A DNA stretch of 64,000 bases, taken from the NCBI GenBank assembly GCA_943788835.1, contig CALSRU010000004.1, positions 490,300 to 554,299 on the forward strand, in the 5' to 3' direction. The stretch comes from an uncultured Pseudomonadales bacterium. GTDB taxonomy: Bacteria > Pseudomonadota > Gammaproteobacteria > Pseudomonadales > UBA7434. The notes under the pieces were generated by a model. The model saw only the letters and a list, made by a program, of their open reading frames with translations, made no database searches and was not told where the DNA came from. The stretch's first letter is position 1. Each line of letters begins with the position of its first letter. Shown one piece after another: positions 1 to 9,803 of the stretch. The position numbers were made by a program, and so were the translations under genes.

Positions 1-115
1 TTGGCGGCGCTGCGAAAAAGTAATGCCAACTTATTCTTAGGCAGCAATTCATAAATGGCCCTGCACATTTAGCGCATGTTAATAAGCCTATTAATCAACG
101 TTCATTAAAGGTCCT

Positions 116-2278
116 ATGTCGAAAAAAACGTATTCTCCCAAAGCGGTCAATAAAAAAACGTGGCGTATTGCGGCCGAAAAATCACTCAAGGGGAAGTCTC
201 TGGATGAGCTGACTTGGCATACACCTGAAGGCATTGACGTAAAGCCCCTTTATACCCAAGAGGATGTTGCGGGCCTTGAATTTGCTGACACTATGCCTGG
301 GTTTGAACCCTTTGTTCGAGGCCCTCAAGCCACTATGTATGCCGGTCGGCCTTGGACTATTCGGCAGTATGCAGGTTTTTCAACGGCGACTGAATCGAAC
401 GCTTTTTATCGTCAGGCGCTGGCAGCAGGCGGTCAGGGCGTTTCGGTGGCATTCGATCTAGCGACCCACCGCGGTTATGATTCAGATCATGCGAGGGTAG
501 CCGGTGATGTTGGCAAAGCTGGTGTGGCTATTGACTCCGTTGAGGATATGAAGATTTTGTTTGATGGCATTCCTTTGGATGGTGTGTCGGTATCCATGAC
601 GATGAATGGGGCGGTGCTGCCTATTTTAGCAGGGTACATTGTAGCTGCTGAAGAGCAGGGAGTAAGTCCAGCACAACTGACCGGCACCATCCAGAATGAT
701 ATTCTTAAAGAATTCATGGTGCGTAACACCTACATTTATCCACCATTGCCTTCAATGCGCATTATTGGCGACATCATCGCGTATTGCTCTGAGCACATGC
801 CGCGTTTCAACACGATTTCAATTTCAGGCTATCACATCCAAGAAGCTGGGGCTGATGCGTCGCTCGAACTGGCTTATACGCTGGCTGATGGAAAAGAATA
901 CATTCGCACGGCTCTTGCCGCAGGTCTAGATATAGACGACTTCGCCCCACGCCTCTCGTTTTTTTGGGGCATTGGCATGAACTTTTATATGGAGGTGGCA
1001 AAGCTTCGCGCCGCGCGACTATTGTGGTCAAAAATCGTCGAGGAGTTTTCGCCTAAAAATGAGCGCTCTAAAATGTTGCGCACTCATAGTCAGACGTCGG
1101 GCTGGTCATTGACCGAGCAAGATCCCTATAACAACGTCGTACGCACGACCATTGAAGCGATGGCAGCCGTGTTTGGCGGAACGCAAAGTCTGCATACCAA
1201 TGCTTTAGACGAAGCTATTGCTTTGCCGACGAAATTCTCTTCGCGAATTGCACGTAATACCCAGTTAGTTATTCAGGAAGAGTCCGGCATAACGAATGTG
1301 GTTGACCCCTGGGGCGGCTCGTATTTCATGGAAAATCTAACACATGAGCTAGGCGAAAAGGCGTGGGCATTAATTGAAGAGATCGAAGCGCAAGGCGGAA
1401 TGGCTAAAGCAGTCGAGTCCGGCTTGCCTAAACTGCGCATTGAAGAAGCAGCGGCTAAAAAACAAGCTCGGATTGATCGCGGCGAAGATGTTATTGTTGG
1501 GGTCAACAAATACAAGCTTGCCGAAGAGGAAGAAGTCGATATATTGGATATCGACAATGTTGCGGTGCGCGATGAGCAAATAGAGCGCTTGCAAAAAATT
1601 CGCGGCACGCGTGATACTAAAGCGGTTAATGCAGCACTCGCTCAGATCACACAAGCTGCTGAATCGGGGCAAGGTAATCTGCTGGAGCTGTCGGTGTCCG
1701 CTGTACGTGCACGCGCTACCGTCGGTGAAATTTCGGATGCGATGGAACAAAGCTTCGGCCGCTTTAAGGCCAGCAGCCAAACCGTAGCGGGCGTTTATGG
1801 TGCCGCATATAAAGAGGATCGGGAGTGGATGGATATTAGCCAGGATATCGACGCGTTTAGCCAAGAGTATGGCCGAAGGCCCCGCATACTCGTTTGTAAA
1901 ATGGGGCAAGATGGACATGATCGAGGCGCTAAGGTAGTGGCTACTGCATTTGCTGATGTGGGTTTTGATGTTGATCTGTCCCCGATGTTTGCGACCCCCG
2001 AGGAAGTTGCTCGCCAGGCAATTGAGAATGACGTGCATGCCGTTGGGGTTTCCTCGTTAGCAGCCGGTCATAAAACGCTCATTCCTATGTTGATCGAGGA
2101 GCTAAAAAAACAAGGAGCCGGTGAAATCATCGTCTTTGCAGGGGGTGTTATTCCGCGCCAGGACTATGGCTTCTTATTCAATGCCGGTGTCAAAGGTATT
2201 TACGGCCCAGGCACAGAGATTCCGGTCTCGGCAAAGGATGTCATAAAGAATATTCGAGAAGCACAAGCGACGGCTTGA
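116..2278 (+). CDS. scpA: Methylmalonyl-CoA mutase, single-chain catalytic subunit
   Basis: This enzyme interconverts (R)-methylmalonyl-CoA and succinyl-CoA using adenosylcobalamin in the cytoplasm. The 720-residue length fits the single-chain (Sbm/MutB-like) form. The N-terminal TIM-barrel part carries the substrate-binding stretch [17 protein letters not shown]. The C-terminal B12 domain shows the base-off signature DGHDRG with Asp599, His601 and Gly604, followed by GVSSLAAGH. The ATG at 116 is preceded by an AAAGGT ribosome-binding site. The meaB chaperone gene begins 4 bases after the stop codon, so the two are very likely co-transcribed. No propionyl-CoA carboxylase or epimerase gene lies in the window. 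Confidence 0.96.
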   Translation: MSKKTYSPKAVNKKTWRIAAEKSLKGKSLDELTWHTPEGIDVKPLYTQEDVAGLEFADTMPGFEPFVRGPQATMYAGRPWTIRQYAGFSTATESNAFYRQALAAGGQGVSVAFDLATHRGYDSDHARVAGDVGKAGVAIDSVEDMKILFDGIPLDGVSVSMTMNGAVLPILAGYIVAAEEQGVSPAQLTGTIQNDILKEFMVRNTYIYPPLPSMRIIGDIIAYCSEHMPRFNTISISGYHIQEAGADASLELAYTLADGKEYIRTALAAGLDIDDFAPRLSFFWGIGMNFYMEVAKLRAARLLWSKIVEEFSPKNERSKMLRTHSQTSGWSLTEQDPYNNVVRTTIEAMAAVFGGTQSLHTNALDEAIALPTKFSSRIARNTQLVIQEESGITNVVDPWGGSYFMENLTHELGEKAWALIEEIEAQGGMAKAVESGLPKLRIEEAAAKKQARIDRGEDVIVGVNKYKLAEEEEVDILDIDNVAVRDEQIERLQKIRGTRDTKAVNAALAQITQAAESGQGNLLELSVSAVRARATVGEISDAMEQSFGRFKASSQTVAGVYGAAYKEDREWMDISQDIDAFSQEYGRRPRILVCKMGQDGHDRGAKVVATAFADVGFDVDLSPMFATPEEVARQAIENDVHAVGVSSLAAGHKTLIPMLIEELKKQGAGEIIVFAGGVIPRQDYGFLFNAGVKGIYGPGTEIPVSAKDVIKNIREAQATA

Positions 2279-2282
2279 CCCT

Positions 2283-3242
2283 ATGCATACTATCGACCTC
2301 AATGCGCTGCGCAATGGTAATCGGCGTGCGTTGGCTAAAGCTATCACCCTCATAGAGTCCTCGCGGGCCGATGACCGCGAAGCAGCGCAAGCCATGCTCG
2401 AAGAATTGTTGCCGGGCACAGGGCGCAGTATTCGCATAGGTATAAGTGGTGTTCCGGGTGTAGGTAAATCGACTTTCATTGAAGCATTCGGTTTGTATCT
2501 GGCTGAGCAAAATCACAATGTAGCGGTGCTTGCCGTCGACCCTAGCTCTCCGCTAGCTGGGGGTAGCATATTGGGTGATAAAACCAGAATGGAATTATTA
2601 TCTCGGCATCCTCATGCGTTTATACGACCGTCTCCTGCATCAGGGGCTCTGGGCGGCGTTGCGCAAAAGACACGTGAAACTATATTGCTGTGTGAAGCGG
2701 CAGGCTTCAATATTATTTTGGTTGAGACTGTCGGTGTCGGCCAGTCTGAGTATGACGTGGCTAGTATGGTTGACTTTTTTCTGTTGCTCATGATCCCTAA
2801 CGCTGGCGATGAGTTGCAGGGTATAAAAAAAGGCATTATGGAATTGGTGGACGCACTGGTAATCAACAAAGCCGACGGTGAGAGCAAGGGCATGGCTCAG
2901 CAAAGTCGACAGCATTATCAAAATGCATTGCATTTGTTGCGCTCAAATGAGCATTGGGATCCTCAAGTGCTAACTTGTTCGGCCTTGCATAGTGAGGGTA
3001 TTGCTGATGTATGGCATATGATTGAGAGTTATATTGCTAAAATGGGTCAGCTCAATGAGTTTGAAGAAAAGCGTGCGGGGCAGAATTTGGCGTGGATGAA
3101 AAAGCTCATGTCCGAGGCTGTCGATTGGCGTATTAAAAATAACCCCGATATTGAGCGGGTACTTAAAAATACGGAAGCTGAAGTCGTGGCCGGAACCACA
3201 ACACCCTATGCTGCAGCAATCAAAGTTATAGAGCACCTGTGA
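2283..3242 (+). CDS. meaB: MeaB/ArgK-family GTPase, chaperone of methylmalonyl-CoA mutase
   Basis: This is a G3E-family P-loop GTPase that loads and protects the adenosylcobalamin cofactor of the mutase encoded just upstream. Visible motifs are the Walker A loop GVPGVGKST near residue 57, the metal-binding VDPSSPLAGGSILGDKTRM, the switch region VETVGVGQSE, and the guanine-specificity motif NKAD near residue 195. At 319 residues it has the usual family length. The 4-base gap to scpA and the lack of a separate ribosome-binding site suggest translational coupling. Older annotations call this family an arginine/ornithine transport ATPase (ArgK), but the mutase neighbour supports the MeaB role. 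Confidence 0.95.
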   Translation: MHTIDLNALRNGNRRALAKAITLIESSRADDREAAQAMLEELLPGTGRSIRIGISGVPGVGKSTFIEAFGLYLAEQNHNVAVLAVDPSSPLAGGSILGDKTRMELLSRHPHAFIRPSPASGALGGVAQKTRETILLCEAAGFNIILVETVGVGQSEYDVASMVDFFLLLMIPNAGDELQGIKKGIMELVDALVINKADGESKGMAQQSRQHYQNALHLLRSNEHWDPQVLTCSALHSEGIADVWHMIESYIAKMGQLNEFEEKRAGQNLAWMKKLMSEAVDWRIKNNPDIERVLKNTEAEVVAGTTTPYAAAIKVIEHL

Positions 3243-3516
3243 TAAAGGGCCGGCGACAATCGGCAAAATTACGTCGGTCTATAACTCGCTCGAGCATACG
3301 CTTGCCTGCCCTGTGATCAGTCTGGCCGCTTTTAGTTATTAGTTGGTATTTTCTGCGCCAATAGTGTTGTGTGAAACTAGCGCCTCAAGATTGCCAAATC
3401 ATGGTGGCTTGCCACGGCCCCGTATCAGATTGCTTTTCAAGGCTGCCGATTGGCCAGCAGCACAAAAATTCAATGTGCTTAAAGGGATGCTGCATTTGCT
3501 CAACAGGAACAACAAG

Positions 3517-5934
3517 GTGAAATTGGTGCTGCAAGGTTTAACAGGCACACACAAGGCAAGGTCGTTCAAGGGCTTGGTCGCCCAGTGTTTGGCGACGGTG
3601 GTTTGCTTCATCGCCTTAATTTCGGCCAAAGCGTACGGGCTTTCGGTTGGCGATATCGAGGTTAACAGTGCTGTAGGCGAACACTTCTATGCAGTAGTGA
3701 AGCTCAGGGACACGCGTCGAATTCAAGCCGATCAGGTCTTGGTTAGTATTGCGCCACGCTCAATCTATCAGCGAATGGGTGTTGACTGGGAGTATTTTCA
3801 TACGGGTCTAATTTTTGATGTTTTGGCCGACGAGCAGGACGGCATGTACCTGCGCATCGTGAGCAAGGATCTCATTTTTGAGCCTTTTATTGATTTTGTA
3901 ATTTCTGTCCGCTGGCCGAGCGGGTTCATTTCTAAGCAGTTCACCGTTTTACTGGATATGCCACGCACCTCTCCCAGTGCGTTGGTTAATGCCGATGCGA
4001 GTGAGAGAGCTAGCAGCACAGCCGATTTAAAAAGCGGCTCGGTTGATCGCTCGTCGAAAAGTCAGCAGCCTAACGATGTGGCTGCAGAGCCCTTGGCTTC
4101 GAAGCCGCGCATCAATCCCCCATCATCAGACGCGCCCAAGTTAGAAGAGTCATCGGCGGGCCTACCAGTGTCACCTCAACAAGCGCTGGCGCAGGCTAGG
4201 GCTAAAGCGGAAGCGGCCGCCAAGGCGCTAGCCAAAGCTGAAGAGGATGTTGTTGCGCAGGAAAAGTCTAAGGCAGAAGCACAAGCTAAGGCAGAGGCTC
4301 AAGCTAAGGCAGAGGCTCAAGCTAAGGCAGAGGCTCAAGCTAAGGCAGAGGCTCAAGCTAAGGCAGAAGCTCAAGCTAAGGCAGAGGCTCAAGCTAAGGC
4401 AGAGGCTCAAGCTAAGGCAGAGGCTCAAGCTATGGCAGAAGCTCAAGCTAAGGCAGAAGCTCAAACTAAGGCAGAGGCTCAAGCTATGGCAGAGGCTCAA
4501 GCTAAGGCAGAGGCTCAAGCTAAGGCAGAGGCTCAAGCTAAGGCAGAGGCTCAAGCTAAGGCAGAGGCTCAAGCTATGGCAGAGGCTCAAGCTAAGGCAG
4601 AGGCTCAAGCTATGGCAGAAGTTCAAGCTAAGGCAGACGCACAGGCTATGACTGAGGCAGACGCCCTAGGCGAAATACAAGCCGAAACACAAGACGTAAT
4701 TGAAGAGCAGGCTAAGACCTCGGAGGCCGCACTAAGTGGTCAGTCGCTTTCTGCAGAGTCGGCGGATGCTGATCCCTCATGGCAGTTCGTGTCTCAGGCG
4801 GGGGATAGTTTATGGGCAATTGCTCGCAGTGTTCAGCGTGAAAGTGGTGGCCGTGTGGTCGATATCGTGCAGGCGCTCCATGTTAATAACTCTGCGGCAT
4901 TTATAGAGAACGATGCGAATAAGCTAAAAATTGATGCTCGCCTCAATCTGTCGTTGGCTCAAATCAAGGCAGCTACTCCTGTTGCGCGTAGGGCTGAGCT
5001 TGGCCGAGCGATAAAAAATATTGCACAGGCGACTAATTCCGCGCCAGCTGGCGCCTCGCAATCAAGTTCATCAGCAACACTTCGCAGCACTCAAAGCGGC
5101 GGTGTTCTTTCACTAGTTACCAACAACGATAAAAGCGCAGCCGTGTCTCCACTCACCCAGCAGCTGAGTCTTGAAGTGAAGGCAAGCTCCGCGCAGGTCG
5201 ACGAGGAGCTGGCCGCAGGCTCCGACAAAGTTGGATTGGTTGAGGAGCGTATGGATAACTTACTCAATCAATATGAGGCACTCACCGAAAAAACGAGCCA
5301 ACTTAAAGAGCTTGAGGAAACTTTAAATAGGAGAATTGCTGACAAAGCTCAGATTGATATTGGGCTAGATACGGCGGCGATGCCCGTACCGGCGACTCCA
5401 GTCAAGAACGAAGGTTTGCTGCGTAATCAAGAAAGGAATCTTTGGTGGTGGTTACAACTTGTGCTGGGTATGGCAGTGATGGTTTGTCTAGTCTACGCCA
5501 TTTATATTGCGCTTAAAGCGCGCCACGTAAAAAATCGTAATGCCTACTTTCAGCATTGGGATGAGGGCGTCTTAGCTCCGCAAGGTCATACTACAGACAA
5601 TGAATTGGCCAAAATTGTCAGGCTTAAAAAAGCCGCGTCGACAGTAGCCAGGCCTCTCGATGACTTGTCGAATCAACAAATGCAAGTAGATGACAGTGAG
5701 GGCATAGCAGAGCTCCAAGCAGGTTTGTATATTGCCTACCAGCGCTATGCGGAAGCCGAAGAGCTACTGCTTCAAACACTTGAGCAGCAGCCAGATAATA
5801 GAGCGCTCAAAAACCAGCTTCTAGAGGTTTATGATGCTACGAACAAGACGGTGGCTTACGATCGCTTGCTCGAGCACCTTGCTGAATGTGATGCTCAGGC
5901 CGAAAAGCAAAAAAGTCATGAATACAATCCATAA
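3517..5934 (+). CDS. fimV: FimV/HubP-like polar peptidoglycan-binding protein with a long repeat
   Basis: FimV/HubP proteins are inner-membrane polar landmark proteins that organise type IV pili, motility and chromosome poles. The order is: signal-like hydrophobic segment ([18 protein letters not shown]), the conserved FimV N-terminal domain ([16 protein letters not shown]), a linker with 21 six-residue Ala-Lys-Ala-Glu-Ala-Gln units (4267-4644), a LysM domain (about 4780-4950, [11 protein letters not shown]), a coiled-coil stretch, one membrane helix (about 5440-5510) and a cytoplasmic TPR-like C-terminus. The frame is open from TTG 3343 and has ATG 3487. I prefer GTG 3517 because AGGA lies 8 bases upstream and the signal segment then has normal length. 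No pilus or motility genes are adjacent. Confidence 0.88.
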   Translation: MKLVLQGLTGTHKARSFKGLVAQCLATVVCFIALISAKAYGLSVGDIEVNSAVGEHFYAVVKLRDTRRIQADQVLVSIAPRSIYQRMGVDWEYFHTGLIFDVLADEQDGMYLRIVSKDLIFEPFIDFVISVRWPSGFISKQFTVLLDMPRTSPSALVNADASERASSTADLKSGSVDRSSKSQQPNDVAAEPLASKPRINPPSSDAPKLEESSAGLPVSPQQALAQARAKAEAAAKALAKAEEDVVAQEKSKAEAQAKAEAQAKAEAQAKAEAQAKAEAQAKAEAQAKAEAQAKAEAQAKAEAQAMAEAQAKAEAQTKAEAQAMAEAQAKAEAQAKAEAQAKAEAQAKAEAQAMAEAQAKAEAQAMAEVQAKADAQAMTEADALGEIQAETQDVIEEQAKTSEAALSGQSLSAESADADPSWQFVSQAGDSLWAIARSVQRESGGRVVDIVQALHVNNSAAFIENDANKLKIDARLNLSLAQIKAATPVARRAELGRAIKNIAQATNSAPAGASQSSSSATLRSTQSGGVLSLVTNNDKSAAVSPLTQQLSLEVKASSAQVDEELAAGSDKVGLVEERMDNLLNQYEALTEKTSQLKELEETLNRRIADKAQIDIGLDTAAMPVPATPVKNEGLLRNQERNLWWWLQLVLGMAVMVCLVYAIYIALKARHVKNRNAYFQHWDEGVLAPQGHTTDNELAKIVRLKKAASTVARPLDDLSNQQMQVDDSEGIAELQAGLYIAYQRYAEAEELLLQTLEQQPDNRALKNQLLEVYDATNKTVAYDRLLEHLAECDAQAEKQKSHEYNP
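4267..4644 (+). repeat. 18-bp tandem repeat, 21 units, inside fimV
   Basis: The unit gctaaggcagaggctcaa is repeated 21 times in frame and encodes AKAEAQ. Variants are G/A changes at the glutamate codon, four AAG-to-ATG changes (Lys to Met), one GCT-to-ACT change, and diverged last units. Several non-coding frames also stay open across the tract because the period is a multiple of three; these are shadows. Confidence 0.95.
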
Positions 5935-5968
5935 TAGATTCGGCAGGCATGAATAGTCGGGTTGAGTG

Positions 5969-6799
5969 TTAGGCACCTGAGCTCAGCTGCGATGCTCTGG
6001 GCAGTCGTTGCGGGGCTCCAAACCCATGACGAAACATGTAATGCGTTAGTTGTTCAGTCGTGCTTGTAGTTTGCGTGAACCAGGCTAGGCGTGAAATATG
6101 GTTAGACTCATTAGCCTGTGTGGGCTGACTATTGAGTAAAGAACAAACGCGCGTCGCGATTGCAGCTCCAGAATCAATCCATTGCCAATCCTGCCGAAGT
6201 TCTATAAACACATCTTTTATCAAAGGGAAGTGGGTGCAACCTAGCACAATACTATCGATTTTTTCGCCGCCTGCTTGCTCATCAAACTCTCTCAAGACTT
6301 CGTCAACGGCTTCGATATCGAGGTTAACACCGTGGATATGCGCCTCAATTATCTCAACTAATGCACTGCTGCCTACCGAGATAACTTGAGTATTCGCCGC
6401 ATGCTCAGTGATTAAGGTTTTGGTGTATTCGCGGGCGACGGTGCCCGGTGTTGCAAGTAAGCCAATCGTGCCTGAACGGGTTAGTGCAGCAGCCGTTTTA
6501 ATAGCCGGCACAACACCGACTACGGGAATATTCAAGTGTTCGCGTAGCGTTGGGAGCACCGCGGTGCTCGCCGTATTGCATGCAACCACTAGCATATCGG
6601 CTTGAATGGTTTCAAGGGCTGTCTCAATCACCTCAAGGGCACGCTCAGTGACCGCCTGTTGAGTTTTTCCGCCATAGGGAAAAGCGGCATTATCGGACAA
6701 ATAATGCATTTGCAGGTTAGGAGACACCGCTATAATTTCGCGGCAAACACTCAGCCCGCCAAGACCTGAATCGAATACCAATAGTTGTTTGTTTGACAT
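5969..6799 (-). CDS. murI: Glutamate racemase
   Basis: This enzyme converts L-glutamate to D-glutamate for peptidoglycan. It shows the N-terminal active-site motif FDSGLGGLSV and both catalytic cysteine motifs, ACNTAST and GCTHFPL, plus the YPYGG-like stretch AFPYGGKT. The frame is open upstream to 6880, but the family N-terminus begins at MSNKQLLVFDSG. I therefore place the start at ATG 6799, which gives 276 residues, a normal length. It is divergent from xthA across about 126 bases and converges with fimV. Confidence 0.95.
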   Translation of the reverse strand: MSNKQLLVFDSGLGGLSVCREIIAVSPNLQMHYLSDNAAFPYGGKTQQAVTERALEVIETALETIQADMLVVACNTASTAVLPTLREHLNIPVVGVVPAIKTAAALTRSGTIGLLATPGTVAREYTKTLITEHAANTQVISVGSSALVEIIEAHIHGVNLDIEAVDEVLREFDEQAGGEKIDSIVLGCTHFPLIKDVFIELRQDWQWIDSGAAIATRVCSLLNSQPTQANESNHISRLAWFTQTTSTTEQLTHYMFRHGFGAPQRLPRASQLSSGA

Positions 6800-6925
6800 A
6801 GCCTTTGTATCAAATGTTCGCTTTGTGAGATTGAGGTACAGCGAGTCGCTGTAATGGCCTTTGTGTATTCGCTCAGTCAATCAGCCCACATGGGTCAATT
6901 TACTCACCAAAATAGAGTCGTGATC

Positions 6926-7705
6926 ATGCGCATTATCACTATAAACGTCAACGGAATTAGGTCTGCTCAACGCAAGGGTTTTTTTGCCTGGCTTGAAACG
7001 CAGAATGCTGATGTTATTTGTATTCAAGAAACCAAGGCACAGGTAGAGCAATTGAGTGCCCCCGTTTTTCATCCTACCGGCTATCACTGCTTTTACTACG
7101 ATGCAGAAAAAAAAGGTTACAGTGGCACAGCCATTTATGCCCGCCAAAAACCCGATAAAGTCACTCGTGGCTTAGGCTGGGATCCCTGTGATTCGCAAGC
7201 ACGCTATCTGCAGGCGGATTTTCCAGGTATAAGCGTCATATCGATGTATGTGCCATCAGGTTCAAGCAGCGATGAAGCTCTCGCTCGGAAGCTCGACTTC
7301 CATGATCGGATTATGCCGCATTTTAAGGCGCTACGACGCAAGCGGCGGGAGTTTGTGATCTGTGCAGATTGGAATACTTGTCACAAGCCAATTGATTTAA
7401 AAAACTGGAAGCCCAATCAAAAGAACTCGGGCTTTTTACCTATAGAGCGTGCTTGGCTTGACGAGCTTTATGATGAGGTAGGTTATGTGGACGGCTTTCG
7501 TCTGCTCAATCAAAATGCCGATGAATACACTTGGTGGTCCAATCGAGGGCAGGCCTACGCTAACAATGTCGGGTGGCGCCTAGACTATCACGTAATCACG
7601 CCCGGTCTTGTAGACAAAGCTCAATCGGTCAGCGTCTATCGCGATGAAAAGTTTTCCGATCACGCCCCAGTCATTATGGACTTTGCCTGGCCGGGAGTTC
7701 AATAA
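6926..7705 (+). CDS. xthA: Exodeoxyribonuclease III-family AP endonuclease
   Basis: This is an endonuclease/exonuclease/phosphatase-fold DNA repair enzyme acting at abasic sites. Motifs in order are ITINVNGIRSA (Asn), QETKAQ (metal-binding Glu), MYVPSG, ADWNTCH (Asp/Asn), WRLDYH and the terminal SDHAPV (catalytic Asp-His). The open frame starts at 6854, but homologous N-termini begin at MRIITINVNG, so ATG 6926 is chosen, giving 259 residues. It could act more like the Exo III or the ExoA/CrC subgroup, which I cannot separate by eye. It is divergent from murI. Confidence 0.92.
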   Translation: MRIITINVNGIRSAQRKGFFAWLETQNADVICIQETKAQVEQLSAPVFHPTGYHCFYYDAEKKGYSGTAIYARQKPDKVTRGLGWDPCDSQARYLQADFPGISVISMYVPSGSSSDEALARKLDFHDRIMPHFKALRRKRREFVICADWNTCHKPIDLKNWKPNQKNSGFLPIERAWLDELYDEVGYVDGFRLLNQNADEYTWWSNRGQAYANNVGWRLDYHVITPGLVDKAQSVSVYRDEKFSDHAPVIMDFAWPGVQ

Positions 7706-7914
7706 GCCTAAAAAAACAAACTGTAATTTCAGTCAGTCATGTGCAGTGCCTGCGCAACCAAAGAGAGTGTCGCGCATAGCGAGTAGCAACTATGCACATT
7801 GCATGCAAGCACCCAAAACTTCATACTCTGCGCGCGATTTTAGACGATGGCTTGGTTGTATGCTTAGTCTTGTTGTTTGGATAGCCCACTTCAATTTATT
7901 TACGAGGTTGATCT

Positions 7915-9402
7915 ATGAAGTTATATGAGCGTAGTGAACGAAAGCGGCCTGTTGATTATTTTACTGATTGGAAAGATCGAGAGGCATTAGCTGAAGGCAT
8001 GATCCCACTAGTGGGAAAACTTTACCGCAAAGACAACGTCAAAACCTATAACTACGGCCACCCTCTAGTCAACCGATCGGTTATCGAAATTATGCGAGAC
8101 CATCGCGCCGTTCGGCAAATCGAAGAAAACGAATTATCTGAATTTGAAACATTTCCTGTACTCCAAGCGCTTGCGAATCATGATTTGGGTCATGCGCATG
8201 TCGATGTAGGCCGCATTGCGTCTCGGTATTATTTTGGCGGGGCTGATAAAAATGCAGACGGCTCGGATATTGAATTACAAGATTATGTTAGTAGTCAGGT
8301 GGAAGAATTAATTGGCAGTACTCGTAAGCCACTCAAGGAGCCGCTTGATGTTGTTTTGTATGGCTTCGGCCGTATTGGACGCCTGATGGCTCGTTTGTTA
8401 ATAGAGAAAACCGGCGGTGGCGATACACTACGCCTGCGCGCTGTAGTGGTTCGCAAGGGTTGTCCTAACGATTTGATTAAGCGGGCCTCATTGTTAGAAA
8501 CAGATTCGGTTCATGGCCGATTTGATGGCACGATACGTGTTGATGAAGAGCGCTGTGCTTTTGTGGCTAATGGCAACGAGATCCGAGTCATTTATGCCAA
8601 CGAACCGGACAAGATTGACTACACCCAATACGGTATTAATAATGCGTTAATTATTGACAATACTGGCAAGTGGCGAGATAAAGACGGCCTCGGCTTGCAC
8701 CTCAAGGCTAAAGGGGTCAGTAAAGTCATGCTCACTGCTCCGGGCAAAGGTGATATTAAAAATATTGTTGCCGGTATCAATGATGGCGATATTGCGGATA
8801 GCGATACCATCTTATCTGCAGCATCCTGTACCACCAACGCTATCACGCCGCCGCTGCAAGCCATCCATGAGGAGTTCGGTGTGGAGGGTGGCCACATCGA
8901 AACGGTGCACGCCTATACCAATGATCAAAATCTCATTGATAACTATCATACTGGCAATCGTCGCGGTAGAAGCGCGGCACTGAATATGGTGCTGACCGAA
9001 ACAGGTGCAGTCGCTGCGGTGGGCAAGGTTTTACCAGCATTGGCCGGAAAGCTAACTGGCAGTGCTATTCGTGTGCCCACGCCTGACGTATCCATGGCAA
9101 TACTTAATCTACGACTGACGCGGGCTACAACCATCGAAGAGATGAATGAGTACATTCGAAAGATATCGGTCCATTCACCACTTCGTAAGCAAATCGCCTA
9201 TGTTAATTCGGCCGAGGCCGTTTCAACTGATTTTGTTGGCTCGCGAAATGCGTGCGTATTTGATGCGCAGGCAACGAAAGTTGAGGGCCAAAATGCGGTT
9301 ATTTACGTATGGTATGACAACGAGTTTGGCTACGCCTGTCAGGTGCACCGTGTGATAGAGAAGTTTGCTGGGGTTCGGTACGAGCTGTATCCAAAAGACT
9401 AG
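7915..9402 (+). CDS. gap: Glyceraldehyde-3-phosphate dehydrogenase, long form
   Basis: This enzyme oxidises glyceraldehyde-3-phosphate with NAD(P) and phosphate. The Rossmann motif YGFGRIGRLMARLL starts only near residue 146, and the catalytic cysteine lies in SAASCTTNAITP. The C-terminal YDNEFGYACQ is typical of the family. At 495 residues it is about 150 longer than classical GAPDH. The extra N-terminal domain (EREALAEGMIP-like region) is known from long GAPDHs of Pseudomonas and relatives. The start is an ATG behind GAGGT (7899-7903). The gene stands alone, with no other glycolytic genes beside it. Confidence 0.93.
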   Translation: MKLYERSERKRPVDYFTDWKDREALAEGMIPLVGKLYRKDNVKTYNYGHPLVNRSVIEIMRDHRAVRQIEENELSEFETFPVLQALANHDLGHAHVDVGRIASRYYFGGADKNADGSDIELQDYVSSQVEELIGSTRKPLKEPLDVVLYGFGRIGRLMARLLIEKTGGGDTLRLRAVVVRKGCPNDLIKRASLLETDSVHGRFDGTIRVDEERCAFVANGNEIRVIYANEPDKIDYTQYGINNALIIDNTGKWRDKDGLGLHLKAKGVSKVMLTAPGKGDIKNIVAGINDGDIADSDTILSAASCTTNAITPPLQAIHEEFGVEGGHIETVHAYTNDQNLIDNYHTGNRRGRSAALNMVLTETGAVAAVGKVLPALAGKLTGSAIRVPTPDVSMAILNLRLTRATTIEEMNEYIRKISVHSPLRKQIAYVNSAEAVSTDFVGSRNACVFDAQATKVEGQNAVIYVWYDNEFGYACQVHRVIEKFAGVRYELYPKD

Positions 9403-9803
9403 AGATCAGGCGGGCGCTTAGCACTTTGGGCCCCGACAGGAGGGTTATGGGGTCGGAAACAGATCGGCCCCATACAAAAAGTGTTGAATATCAACATCGC
9501 CGCTGCAAAAAGTGGTCATTTGATAAGCCCGCCACTATACTTGCGGTGCTTCCTCGATCGAGGTTGTCATTGGCTCCCGGATTTGTGAATTGAGCGGTTA
9601 TTGGTTTTTATCGCCGGTCTTTGCTTGGACTCGCAATGCCGAATTAACAGCCTTAGGCAGATATTTAAATCGTAGGTCACCCAAAGAACTGAGCTTGGGA
9701 GCGATTGGCGCGCTCAATCTAAGTACGGGGGTGGCTTGTGGGCCAGATGGTCTATTTTGTAACGTTGATGGTGGGCGTTCAGTGAAGCCCAGAGAACTTT
9801 TGT
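9403..9803 (+). other. Intergenic region upstream of the nqr operon
   Basis: These 401 bases separate gap from nqrA and should hold the nqr promoter. A symmetrical element TGTTGA-ATA-TCAACA lies at 9482-9496 and could be an operator. I saw no convincing -35/-10 pair. A 75-codon open frame (9590-9817) overlaps the nqrA start and is not convincing as a gene. Confidence 0.5.

Noticed and set aside
1-115. Possible end of an upstream gene
   Set aside because: No frame of significance is visible in the first 115 bases; it looks like a leader of scpA.
1370-2038. 222-codon frame on the minus strand inside scpA
   Set aside because: A shadow of the methylmalonyl-CoA mutase gene.
3343-3516. N-terminal extension of fimV from TTG 3343
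   Set aside because: It would put about 58 non-signal residues before the signal segment; GTG 3517 has a better ribosome-binding site.
4228-4651. Open frames of 132 and 134 codons on both strands in the fimV repeat
   Set aside because: They are by-products of the 18-bp period and encode monotonous Leu/Ser/Cys or Leu/Lys/Arg/Gln strings.
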